DNA of 29,481 bases from an uncultured Bacteroidia bacterium (GTDB lineage: Bacteria > Bacteroidota > Bacteroidia > Bacteroidales > UBA932): the NCBI GenBank assembly GCA_902767355.1, contig CACXHG010000121.1, forward strand, positions 1 to 29,481, given 5' to 3'. The notes beneath the pieces are model-generated. The model made no database searches and was not told the origin of the DNA. It was given only the letters and a program-made list of their open reading frames with translations. The first letter of the stretch is position 1, and the number at the start of each line of letters is the position of its first letter. Below, one piece after another: positions 7,988-16,666 of the stretch. Both the position numbers and the translations under genes were made by a program.

Positions 7988-10900
7988 TTATCTCTGGCGG
8001 ACAGGGCGGATAGGCATACCATAGTAGCGTGTTGCAACGGACATTGACCAATAATCCATTGCCTCGAATGTCACGGCTGTGGTACTATCGCCATCGTCTG
8101 AGAGATTCTTGGACCAGTAAATACAAGCCGGTTCATATGGATCATTATCTGCTTTCCAGCCGGCAGCCGGAAGGAAGATTGACTCACCGTTCACAGTTGA
8201 AGTGAACTTGACGCCTGCCACCGGAGTCTGAATCCATTCGAAGTCACAATTCTCCATTAACTCCTGCCACTGCGCCCTGGTAGGTATGCTCCATGCAGCA
8301 TCGGCAGCAGTAGCCGCATCATCTTCGGGTTCAAGAACCTTCTTGCCATCACTTCTGTTATACTTGCCCAGGTTCTCCCACGGCCTGCTGCCGGAGCCCA
8401 ATGTGTAATTGAACCAGGTGAAGCTGGTCTTCGCGGTGGTCTCGCCCCAGGCGTAATAGCTGCCGTAGTCATAATCATTGGAGGAGCCCAGGTTCGTCAG
8501 TGCCCAAAGGGTTCCGCTTGGCAGGCCAAGATCTATGAATCCTACAGGCAACTCGTCACCGGCGGGTTGAGTGATTTTCAGAGTAGCGGAGAAACCACCG
8601 TACTTGAATGTCACCGTTGTAACTCTCTCAACAGGCCAGTAGTTCTTTCGTATCCTCAAGCCAATGTAATACTTCAATTCACCACCTTTCAACGAAATGA
8701 GTTCTACCCAAGGATCCGCCGGAATTACCTCAAGGGATGTGTATTGCAGAGGATCGCTTATAAGGACGTCCATCGAGAGATTGCCTCCCTTGACGGGTGC
8801 GTTATATTCATTGAGGCCAGTCCTTACCTGAGTCTCGGATGCCGCCTGGGTTACAGTGAGTGTCTTCTTGAGATAATTGCCATAGGATATCTCCACCTGA
8901 GCCGAGCGGGCTCTCCCGGTTGTATTCTCAGTCACGGTGAATGCTCCGCCAGGGTTGGCATAAATCCAGCCGGGACTGTTCAATACGCGGACATCAAAAC
9001 CAACTTCTTCTCTGGGGTTGGTTATATTGCCCCAAATAACCACCTTCTGTCCCTTATAAGTAAGTTTATAAGAAGCAGGCAGTATAACCTCCGGAGCATC
9101 AAATGTCTGAGTGATTCTGAACCACTCACTCTGGCCGCCAAGGCTCACTTTGACGCGACCGGTCCTGTCATTACCGCTGTTATTCTCCCTTATCCTGAAG
9201 GCCACTGTGCTGCCAGCTACTGTAAATTCGCTCATCCAGTTGCCATCGGGTTCGAATGTCAGGCCGTCATGGCTGAAGCCCTCGGGCAGGGCGACATTAA
9301 ACTCACCCACCTGGGCCTTATAGTTTACTGTCACGTCGTTCGGCGTGATAATAATGGTGGCGAGAACTGGCTCCTGAATGAATTTTATCCGCTTGGTTAC
9401 AGAGCCGTAGGTCAATATAAAGTGCCCCGTGCGTGTCTGACCGCTCGTATTCTTGCCTGTGGTGAAATAATATGTATCGTTTGCACCGGAGCGGAGATTT
9501 GTCATCCAGTCTACGTCGGTGGACAGTTGCATCTGGACGCCCTCGACCGGATTGGTAACCCTTGCCCAGACACCTTGATCTCCTCCGGTGGAACTCAAAC
9601 CGTTGTTTGCATCCGGATTGACGATAAGTTCTATGTCCGGCGGTCCTGAAGGGGTCTTGCCTCTCTGAGTAACGGTGACGGTGGCTGTCGCCGAACTATA
9701 GGTAAGTGTAATTGTCGCCGTACGGCTCAAGGTGCTCTTGTTCTCGGCAACAAAGAAAGCAACGCTCGAACCGACTACGCTGGTTCCAATCCAGTCTGCG
9801 TCGTCAGTTGCCTGCAACGTCGAGCCATCGGTATTTACCAGTTGCAGAGGAACACGGATATCCTGGCTTGCAGCATCACCGACAGTGATACTGTTTTGCT
9901 CCAGAATAATGCCGGCAGGGCCGGCAGCTACCACTGTGACAGAGCAGGTAGCAGTGATACCGCTGGATATATTCTTTGCCGTGATAACGGCGGTACCCAG
10001 TTTATTCGCATATACTTCTCCCGTCCTTTCTCCGACCATTACAACACTGGAGCCGTCTGCATAGTAATACACATTCCTATCATTGGCGTTGGCCGGGAAT
10101 ACCGTACCGATAAGGGTGGCTCTCTCTCCCTTGGTCAATGTCATCTGCGTCGCATTGAGATCGATACGCTGGGGAACGGCTATCACTGTTACACGGCAGT
10201 CCGTTTCCTTTCCCCCCGCCATTGCCTTTATTTCGGTGATTCCGGCATCCACAGCCGTAACGTGTCCCGAAGCATCTACCGTTGCAACTCCCGGGTCAGA
10301 GGAAGACCAGGTCACGGTCTGATTCGTGGCATTGGAAGGGAGCACGGTCGGTGTCAGGTCAAGGGAATTGCCTGTTCCCAGCAATTCATCAAACTTATCA
10401 AGCCTGATGCTCTCCACTGGTACAATGTTGCTCTTTACCGTCACATCAAACGAATTGGACTTGCCGTCGGCCGTAGCAATAATGCTTGCGCTGCCGGCAC
10501 CGACAGCGGTCAGCAGGCCGCTGGCACTTACCTTCGCGATACGGTTGTCGGAAGACGACCATGTGACCGTCTTGTCGGTTGCATTATCCGGGAAAACCAT
10601 CACACTCAGAGATCTGATATCCCCAATAGTCAATTCAATATGTGATTGATCGAATTCCAGATAATCCACAGGAATATATGATGTATCTTCCGTCACAGTC
10701 ACGGGGCAGGTGGCGGACAGTTCTTCGCCGCCAGCGCCCTTGACTTTGACGGTGACTGCTGCGGAGCCCGGTGAGCGCGCCACAATAGTTTTCTGGGTAC
10801 TGACATCATCCGTCCCAAATACGAGAACCCCACTGTCGCCGGTAATGACAGCAGTGGTACTGTAAACATCGGCCTCCGGCGGTGCTACAATAAATTTTAA

Positions 10901-12661
10901 CATTACGGTCTCACCGACCTTCATTGATACGCTTGAGGGAGCTATGGCTATGCTCTGGATGGCGACTTTTGCGGGCTTGACGGTCACTTCGCAGCCGGCG
11001 ACCTTACCGCCGTCTGTGGTGGTTGCAGTGATGGTCACTGTGCCGACGCTCTTGGCAGTAACATTGCCCGCCTGGTCCACATCGGCTATCCCCGGATTGG
11101 TGGATGCCCATCTGACACTCTTGTCGGCAGCATTCTCTGGAAGAACAGTTGCGACAAGGGTTATCCGGTCATTCGGATGCATGGAGAATATCTGTATCTT
11201 GTTCAGCCTTATGCTTTCAACCGGCACTGCAGCCCTGCCGGTGACGGCACGTATGGGACAGCCACGGAATCTCTCCATGCCATCCACGACAAGCTCATTG
11301 TTGTAGGTATTCAGATTCCATGCTTGTGAAACCAAGTCAGCTTTGACAGATGACGTCCAGTAAAAAAACACCCCGCCGACATATTCTTCGTTTTCGAAGA
11401 TTTTACTGCCGGCAGCTGGCAGCAACATGGTTTTCCCATTCTTCTTGCTCACTACCTTGTACCCGGCGCCATTTCCCATATCAACCCTTTCGAAGGTGCA
11501 GTTATCAAGCAGTTCCTGCATCTCTTCCCGGGTGGGCGTAAACCAATTACCGCCCATAACGACGTGCGCGGCATCATCTTCGGGCAGCAACTGGGTCAAG
11601 TTATCGTCGCCGGCTGAATACTTGGTTTGAACACTGTAGTTTTCTTGCCTATAAGCGCTTTTGGTAAGGGTCTCTCCCCAGGCATAATATCCGCCATAGT
11701 CTTCGGCAGAAGCGGCGCCCACGTTGCAAGTCGCCCACTTGATGCCGCTCGGCAGGCCCAAATCGACCCAATAGTGGCCGTTCTCCTCGCCGTCGTGGTC
11801 TTCTATTATTACAGGGTCGTCAATTGCTACAATGTCACAAGTGGCCTCTATGTCACCGGCCTTTGCGGTTATCACCACCCGGCCGTCTCCCAATCCGGTA
11901 ATTATGCCCTCCTGCGAGATGGATGCAATGCTGGGGTCGGACGATGTCCAGGTGATAGTCTTGTTGGTGGCGTTCTCGGGAAGCACGATGACGTTTATCT
12001 GGTAAGAATCTCCTTTATGAACAATCAGCTCGGGATGTTCGAACGTCACCGACTCTACCGGGACAAAAACCTCGGAAACCGTTATTTCGCAGGCGGCGAC
12101 CTTGTCGCCGTCCATGGCGGTCACGGTAATGGTCACAGTGCCGCTGGATATGGCCGTCACTTTGCCGCTTTGGTCAACTTCGGCGATTTCCGGGTTGGTG
12201 GATTTCCAGGCCACCGACTTGTCGTCGGCATTATCCGGCAGCACCGTGGCAGTCAGTTCCAGAGACTGCCCGATCTGTAAATGCGCATCGGTCTTGTCCA
12301 CGGTCACACTTTCTACGTGCACCACAGGCACTTCCGGTTTTGTGACAGTAATGGCGCAGCTGGCGCTCTTGCCATCGACGCTGGCGGTAATGTTAGCCGA
12401 ACCCTCGCCAACGGCCGTCACTTTGCCGGCATCGGATACAGTCGCCACGGACTGCTTTGAAGATGCCCACACAACATTCTGCTCTGTGGCATTGGAGGGA
12501 GAGATCTGCGCCTTGAGCTGCAGGGTCTCTCCCACTTTCATTTCAGCTTCCGGCTGACTCAGCGTCACGGACGCTACCGGTACTATCTTGTCCTCGGGCT
12601 TTTCGCCGCAGGCGCACAGCGCTATCAGCATCAGCGCTATGGCAAAGCCTTTCTTTATCAT
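7988..12661 (-). CDS. giant BIG2/BACON/FISUMP surface lipoprotein (adhesin-like), paralog A
   Basis: The 1557-residue lipoprotein has signal LIALCAC (Cys18). By eye the module order is: three BIG2 Ig-like domains (about 27-107, 113-195, 200-279); a FISUMP/C-type-lectin-like module (about 296-473; starts HYWVDLGLPSGIKWATCNVGA, ends CPIRAV); five more BIG2 domains (about 478-911); five BACON-like domains (about 912-1365; repeated ITLTY-type strands, GR/TGR turns and VTQ endings); and a second FISUMP module (about 1373-1557; FIDLGLPSGTLWALTNLGS, ends MPIRPV). BIG2 signatures such as LPENATNKTITWTSSDPSIA and GKVTAVGEGSANITA recur. There is no enzyme motif. The architecture suggests a stalk displaying lectin-like binding heads, anchored to the outer membrane. 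It follows paralog B after 27 nt without a visible promoter, so it is probably the second gene of a two-gene operon. Ligand unknown. Confidence 0.88.
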   Translation of the reverse strand: MIKKGFAIALMLIALCACGEKPEDKIVPVASVTLSQPEAEMKVGETLQLKAQISPSNATEQNVVWASSKQSVATVSDAGKVTAVGEGSANITASVDGKSASCAITVTKPEVPVVHVESVTVDKTDAHLQIGQSLELTATVLPDNADDKSVAWKSTNPEIAEVDQSGKVTAISSGTVTITVTAMDGDKVAACEITVSEVFVPVESVTFEHPELIVHKGDSYQINVIVLPENATNKTITWTSSDPSIASISQEGIITGLGDGRVVITAKAGDIEATCDIVAIDDPVIIEDHDGEENGHYWVDLGLPSGIKWATCNVGAASAEDYGGYYAWGETLTKSAYRQENYSVQTKYSAGDDNLTQLLPEDDAAHVVMGGNWFTPTREEMQELLDNCTFERVDMGNGAGYKVVSKKNGKTMLLPAAGSKIFENEEYVGGVFFYWTSSVKADLVSQAWNLNTYNNELVVDGMERFRGCPIRAVTGRAAVPVESIRLNKIQIFSMHPNDRITLVATVLPENAADKSVRWASTNPGIADVDQAGNVTAKSVGTVTITATTTDGGKVAGCEVTVKPAKVAIQSIAIAPSSVSMKVGETVMLKFIVAPPEADVYSTTAVITGDSGVLVFGTDDVSTQKTIVARSPGSAAVTVKVKGAGGEELSATCPVTVTEDTSYIPVDYLEFDQSHIELTIGDIRSLSVMVFPDNATDKTVTWSSSDNRIAKVSASGLLTAVGAGSASIIATADGKSNSFDVTVKSNIVPVESIRLDKFDELLGTGNSLDLTPTVLPSNATNQTVTWSSSDPGVATVDASGHVTAVDAGITEIKAMAGGKETDCRVTVIAVPQRIDLNATQMTLTKGERATLIGTVFPANANDRNVYYYADGSSVVMVGERTGEVYANKLGTAVITAKNISSGITATCSVTVVAAGPAGIILEQNSITVGDAASQDIRVPLQLVNTDGSTLQATDDADWIGTSVVGSSVAFFVAENKSTLSRTATITLTYSSATATVTVTQRGKTPSGPPDIELIVNPDANNGLSSTGGDQGVWARVTNPVEGVQMQLSTDVDWMTNLRSGANDTYYFTTGKNTSGQTRTGHFILTYGSVTKRIKFIQEPVLATIIITPNDVTVNYKAQVGEFNVALPEGFSHDGLTFEPDGNWMSEFTVAGSTVAFRIRENNSGNDRTGRVKVSLGGQSEWFRITQTFDAPEVILPASYKLTYKGQKVVIWGNITNPREEVGFDVRVLNSPGWIYANPGGAFTVTENTTGRARSAQVEISYGNYLKKTLTVTQAASETQVRTGLNEYNAPVKGGNLSMDVLISDPLQYTSLEVIPADPWVELISLKGGELKYYIGLRIRKNYWPVERVTTVTFKYGGFSATLKITQPAGDELPVGFIDLGLPSGTLWALTNLGSSNDYDYGSYYAWGETTAKTSFTWFNYTLGSGSRPWENLGKYNRSDGKKVLEPEDDAATAADAAWSIPTRAQWQELMENCDFEWIQTPVAGVKFTSTVNGESIFLPAAGWKADNDPYEPACIYWSKNLSDDGDSTTAVTFEAMDYWSMSVATRYYGMPIRPVRQR
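11671..12661 (-). repeat. N-terminal coding repeat, copy A of the adhesin pair
   Basis: The first about 330 codons of the 1557-aa lipoprotein align almost without gaps with the first about 327 codons of its upstream paralog (signal, three BIG2 domains and start of FISUMP-1), and many DNA stretches are clearly alike. This is a direct repeat with the copy at 15565-16546, left by tandem duplication. Borders are approximate. Confidence 0.75.
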
Positions 12662-12688
12662 AAGGTTATCTGTTAAGGATTATTTCGT

Positions 12689-15600
12689 TTAAAAAGCTAT
12701 GAAGCAGCGGAGCTGAAACGCATTCTCTTTGCTTGCCGCATAAAAGTACTCACGTCCTTGAAAAGCAACATAGGTGAAACCCATTTGAATGGCAGACAAA
12801 TTGTCCACTTCTGAACTCGTCCAGTAATAGGCATTGCTTCCGCTGTGATAGGTAAACAAGGATGTTCCTCCGGCAGCTATGATGTCATTATCTATGGCAG
12901 CGCAGAAGTTGACTCCATACTGGTACTGATCGGGATCTCCAAAATTGGACCAGGTATGGCCGTACATCGCATTCAAATATTTGGCCCACTGCCCCGCCGT
13001 GGGCACAAACCAGCTGCTGCAGCCAAAATCTGAGGGATTGAAACCGGATACCACATAATTGTTTGCTGCGTCGGCGGTACTGTAGTACCTTTCTGACATA
13101 ATGTTGGTATGGTCAATGCCAGCCATATCAGCAAGGGCTGCGGAGATATTATTGCAGTTGGTAAACTCAGGGGTATCCAGATAAGCGTTATCTTTCCTGC
13201 CCCAGTTCACCGAAGCCCCATTTTGCAGGGCGATGGCCAGGCCATTGTATTTAGAGCTACCGAGGCTGCTGTCCGCCGACCCCTTGGCGCCGATATATGC
13301 AATCATGGCAACCGGGGAACCGCCGTCGGAGGGAATGGAGGCGGCATCTTTGAAGATTTTGCCCGAAGTGGTGAATACATACCCCAGGTAGGAACTGCAG
13401 TCCTGGCCGGCATCGGCCATTTGTTTAAGTTCGGCCAGCGTGCTGGCTTTGGCGGCGGTCACCGTGACGGTGCCGGTGGCTTCTGCTCCGTAAGCATCGA
13501 ACGTGAAGGAACCCGTACCTTCTTCAAGGGCCGTCACACGATAAGTGATAGGATTATCTCCGACGCTTTGTATATCAAAGACGCCACCCCAGATGCTCAT
13601 CCCATACGAGCCAAGGGGCACATCGGGATCTATCCTGACGGTAACGATCGCTGTTTGACCGACAGTCAGGTTCAGTTCGGAGGGCTCAATAGTAATGCTA
13701 TTGATATGAGGGTCGACTCTCAGAATGAAGAAATCCTTTTTACCGTCCGCCTCTGCGTAGATAAGCGCCTCTCCGGCACCCACGCAAGTCAGTTTACCGT
13801 TGCTGTCTACTACCGCAACACTCTCGTCGTCAGAAGACCAAGTCACTTTTTTATTGGTCGCGTTAGACGGACTTATGTCTACCGACAGGTTTCTGACATC
13901 CCCGACCGAGAGAAAATCGTGCGAATATCCAAAATCCACCGACTCCACGGGCACATACTGCACTGGTGCAGATTTTCCGACGATGGCGCGGACCGGGAGA
14001 ACCTCATTATAGCGACTTACCGCGCGGGTGCCCGCATTAGAATCATCAAAGAACATTGCCATCGCAGTTATCGGGGTGCCAGTACCCAAAGTAGATGTGA
14101 AATAATCCACAGAATACCCTCCCTGATCCATTCGGGCAGGCAGGAATATGGCGTGAGAATTGATCTTGCTGGTCACTTTCGCCCCTATTATTCCATTCTG
14201 ATTGATAATCTCATAGCTGCTGTTCTGTATCAACTCAAAGACATCATCTTCAGTGGGCATGCACCAGTCCTGTCCCCAGGCAGCCGTAGCAGCATCGTCT
14301 CCGGCCTCCAGGGCGGTTAAATTATCCACAACGCCCCAGCCTTCCAGATTGCAGTACTTTATTATCTGACCGGAGCCGTCATACCATTTGTACGAACCGG
14401 AACCCTGGCTCTTGGGTTCTGTCTCTCCCCACGCAAACTTGGAACCGAGCTGGATGGAATAAATGGCACCCACATTGCAGGTCGCCCACTTGATGCCGGA
14501 AGGCAGCCCCATATCGACCCATTTATGACCGTCTGTCTCGCCGTCGTAGGGGTCATCTACATAAGGTACTGTCACATGGCAGGTAACGACAACGGGTTCG
14601 CCGTCAACTTCTATGTAGTATACCAATTTCGCCTCACCGCCAGTTATTGCAGTAATGTTGAACGTTATTTTTCCATTATTATCATCGTTGACATTTGTAA
14701 TCTGGAGAACCTTGTCTTCGTCGACGAAATAGCCGTATTGATAGTAGTAGTAACCCAACAGATCGCCGGGAGAGACAGTGACGGTTACAGTGGCGGTTTC
14801 ACCTATCAGCAATGTCATATCAACTGGGTCGATGGACAGGTTTTCAAGAACAGGAATCACCTTGACGTAGAAAGAGTATTTCTTACCGCCGGCAATTGCC
14901 CTGACATACGTATAGCCGGAACCGACTGCGGTCATATTACCGTCTTCGTCTACTACAGCGACACTTTCGTCGTCAGAAGTCCAGATGACCGTCTCGTAGG
15001 TAGCGTTTTCCGGAAGGACCCGTACGCTCAAGGTCCTGGTCTGGCCCGCGAGTATAGTTATGTCTGACTCGTCCGATTCCAGAGACTCTACGGGAATAAA
15101 GGTGGTGCCGACGACGGCGCGGACAGGATATACCACTCCGCGATTGCAGAGTCCTATACCGATACCTTCGGAGTTAATAAAAAACATTTTTGAATTGGAC
15201 GATATATTCTCGTCCAGCGATGATGTATGGTATAAGCCGCTAAACCAATTATGTGGTTCATAAAAATCAGTGGCAATAAAGAAGATGGTATGTGCATTGT
15301 TTTTGCTGGTCAGTTTCGCGCCCCATACTCCGTTTTGATTGATTAATTCAAAGTTGCAGTTATCTATCAACTCCTGAAAGTCGGCCTTGGTAGGCATACG
15401 CCACTGGCCACCCCATTGTACGTGAGCAGCATCATCCTGCGGTTCAAGAAAAGTCCGATTGTCAACGTCGCCATACTTCGAATCGGTAACGTATTTGGTA
15501 TACTTGCCTGTTGCGGAGTTAAGCCAGGTATATGGTGGATTCTCCACGTTTTCCCGCGCAAAGGTCTCTCCCCAGGCAAACCAGGAGCCGATCTGGGTGG

Positions 15601-16546
15601 CGTTATCTGCACCTACGTTGCAGGTCGCCCACTTTACGCCGCTCGGCAGACCCAGGTCGACCCAATAATGGCCGTTTTCTTCACCGTCAAATTCATCGAC
15701 TATTACAATTGCCATGACAACGCAGGTGGCCACAATGTCGCCCGCCTTCGCAGTGATCTCCACCTGGCCGGAACCCAGACCGGTAATTATGCCCTCCGGA
15801 GAGATGGAGGCAATCGCGGGGTCGGAAGATGTCCAGGTAATGGTCTTGTTGGTGGCGTTTTCCGGAAGTACGGTAACATTTATCTGATAAGAATCTCCTT
15901 TGAACACAATCAAGTCGGTATGTTCGAACGTTACCGACTCTACCGGGACAAAAACCTCGGTAACCGTGATCTCGCAGGCGGCGGCCTTCTCCCCGTCTGT
16001 GGTGGTTACGCTGATGGTCACAGAACCGCTGCTTATGGCGGTCACTGTTCCGTTCTGATCCACTTCGGCAATTGCGGGGTTGGTGGATTTCCACTCCACG
16101 CTCTTGTCTGCGGCATTCTCAGGCAGCACGGTGGCTGTGAGAGTCAGCGTGCCGCCAATCTCCAACTGCGCATCGGTCTTGTCCAAAGTCACGCTCTCTA
16201 CGTGCACCATAGGCACTTCCGGCTTGGTGACAGTAACTACGCAGGTAGCTGTCTTGCCGCTTACGGTCGCAGTAATCTTGGCTGTGCCTTCACCTACTGC
16301 CGCCACAAGGCCGGCGTCGGACACAGTCGCCACGCTCTGCTTCGAAGATCCCCACATCACATTCTGCTCAGTGGCATTTGAAGGGGAGATCTGGGCCCTG
16401 AGCTGCAGGGTTTCGCCCAGCTCCATTTCCGCCTCGGTCTGGCTGATCGTAACACTTGCCACCGGCACTATAGTGTCTTCCGGAGTCTTTCTGCAAGCAT
16501 TCAGCGCCAAGAGTATCAGCGCCACTGCAAAGATTTTCTTCATCAT
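12689..16546 (-). CDS. giant BIG2/FISUMP surface lipoprotein (adhesin-like), paralog B
   Basis: The 1285-residue lipoprotein has signal LLALNAC (Cys18) and two adjacent ATG codons at the start. Module order by eye: three BIG2 domains (about 27-107, 113-195, 200-279) very similar to those of paralog A; FISUMP-1 (about 293-480; HYWVDLGLPSGVKWATCNVGA); BIG2 (about 483-563); an Ig-like domain (about 566-660); FISUMP-2 (about 671-857; HKWVDMGLPSGIKWATCNVGA); BIG2 (about 864-944); an Ig-like domain (about 947-1031); and a distinct C-terminal domain (about 1035-1285) with SSWFVPTAGQWAKYLNAMYG, YYWTSSE and final FQLRCFIAF, which looks like a divergent C-type-lectin/DUF1566-type head. There are no BACON domains, unlike paralog A. 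It is the first gene of the pair, preceded by a TATCTTTG promoter element and a 26-bp palindrome, with a membrane-bound AraC-type regulator gene upstream. A role as surface adhesin is inferred from architecture only. Confidence 0.87.
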   Translation of the reverse strand: MMKKIFAVALILLALNACRKTPEDTIVPVASVTISQTEAEMELGETLQLRAQISPSNATEQNVMWGSSKQSVATVSDAGLVAAVGEGTAKITATVSGKTATCVVTVTKPEVPMVHVESVTLDKTDAQLEIGGTLTLTATVLPENAADKSVEWKSTNPAIAEVDQNGTVTAISSGSVTISVTTTDGEKAAACEITVTEVFVPVESVTFEHTDLIVFKGDSYQINVTVLPENATNKTITWTSSDPAIASISPEGIITGLGSGQVEITAKAGDIVATCVVMAIVIVDEFDGEENGHYWVDLGLPSGVKWATCNVGADNATQIGSWFAWGETFARENVENPPYTWLNSATGKYTKYVTDSKYGDVDNRTFLEPQDDAAHVQWGGQWRMPTKADFQELIDNCNFELINQNGVWGAKLTSKNNAHTIFFIATDFYEPHNWFSGLYHTSSLDENISSNSKMFFINSEGIGIGLCNRGVVYPVRAVVGTTFIPVESLESDESDITILAGQTRTLSVRVLPENATYETVIWTSDDESVAVVDEDGNMTAVGSGYTYVRAIAGGKKYSFYVKVIPVLENLSIDPVDMTLLIGETATVTVTVSPGDLLGYYYYQYGYFVDEDKVLQITNVNDDNNGKITFNITAITGGEAKLVYYIEVDGEPVVVTCHVTVPYVDDPYDGETDGHKWVDMGLPSGIKWATCNVGAIYSIQLGSKFAWGETEPKSQGSGSYKWYDGSGQIIKYCNLEGWGVVDNLTALEAGDDAATAAWGQDWCMPTEDDVFELIQNSSYEIINQNGIIGAKVTSKINSHAIFLPARMDQGGYSVDYFTSTLGTGTPITAMAMFFDDSNAGTRAVSRYNEVLPVRAIVGKSAPVQYVPVESVDFGYSHDFLSVGDVRNLSVDISPSNATNKKVTWSSDDESVAVVDSNGKLTCVGAGEALIYAEADGKKDFFILRVDPHINSITIEPSELNLTVGQTAIVTVRIDPDVPLGSYGMSIWGGVFDIQSVGDNPITYRVTALEEGTGSFTFDAYGAEATGTVTVTAAKASTLAELKQMADAGQDCSSYLGYVFTTSGKIFKDAASIPSDGGSPVAMIAYIGAKGSADSSLGSSKYNGLAIALQNGASVNWGRKDNAYLDTPEFTNCNNISAALADMAGIDHTNIMSERYYSTADAANNYVVSGFNPSDFGCSSWFVPTAGQWAKYLNAMYGHTWSNFGDPDQYQYGVNFCAAIDNDIIAAGGTSLFTYHSGSNAYYWTSSEVDNLSAIQMGFTYVAFQGREYFYAASKENAFQLRCFIAF
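15565..16546 (-). repeat. N-terminal coding repeat, copy B of the adhesin pair
   Basis: This is the partner of the repeat at 11671-12661, in the same orientation and about 3.9 kb away. Similarity falls off inside FISUMP-1, beyond the FAWGE/YAWGE motif. Borders are approximate. Confidence 0.75.
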
Positions 16547-16571
16547 ATTCGTCTTTTGCTATTTATCCAAT

Positions 16572-16579
16572 CAAAGATA
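16572..16579 (-). promoter_or_regulatory. Bacteroidetes -7 promoter element (TATCTTTG) for the adhesin operon
   Basis: The - strand reads TATCTTTG, an exact match to the Bacteroidetes sigma-ABfr -7 consensus TAnnTTTG, 26 nt before the start codon at 16546. A TTTG at 16597-16594 could serve as -33 element, but its spacing (14 nt) is shorter than the usual about 19-21. The weak -33 placement would suit an activator-dependent promoter. Confidence 0.6.
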
Positions 16580-16610
16580 CATTCGGGCGGCGGCAAAACA
16601 CGGCGCGGCG

Positions 16611-16636
16611 GTGTAGACTTTTGCAAAAGTCTACAC
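16611..16636. promoter_or_regulatory. perfect 26-bp palindrome upstream of the adhesin promoter
   Basis: The half-site GTGTAGACTTTTG is followed directly by its exact reverse complement CAAAAGTCTACAC, with no spacer. It lies between the stop of the AraC-type gene (16667) and the adhesin start (16546), centred roughly 58 nt upstream of the predicted transcription start. No T-run follows on either strand, so a simple intrinsic terminator is unlikely. A dimeric regulator operator or a small dispersed palindromic repeat are the main options. Confidence 0.6.
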
Positions 16637-16666
16637 CCTGGAAGGCGAAATGACGCAGAAAATGCC

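Noticed and set aside
12689..13000. Diversity-generating retroelement target at the C-terminus of the lectin-like protein
   Set aside because: The C-type-lectin-like end prompted the idea, but no reverse transcriptase, Avd gene or template repeat is visible in the window, so the claim has no support here.
13109..14320. 403-codon + strand frame inside the 1285-aa lipoprotein gene, and similar ones at 8567-9649 and 15416-16381
   Set aside because: These lie opposite well-supported BIG2/FISUMP coding sequence. Their translations are rich in His, Arg and Gly and resemble no family.
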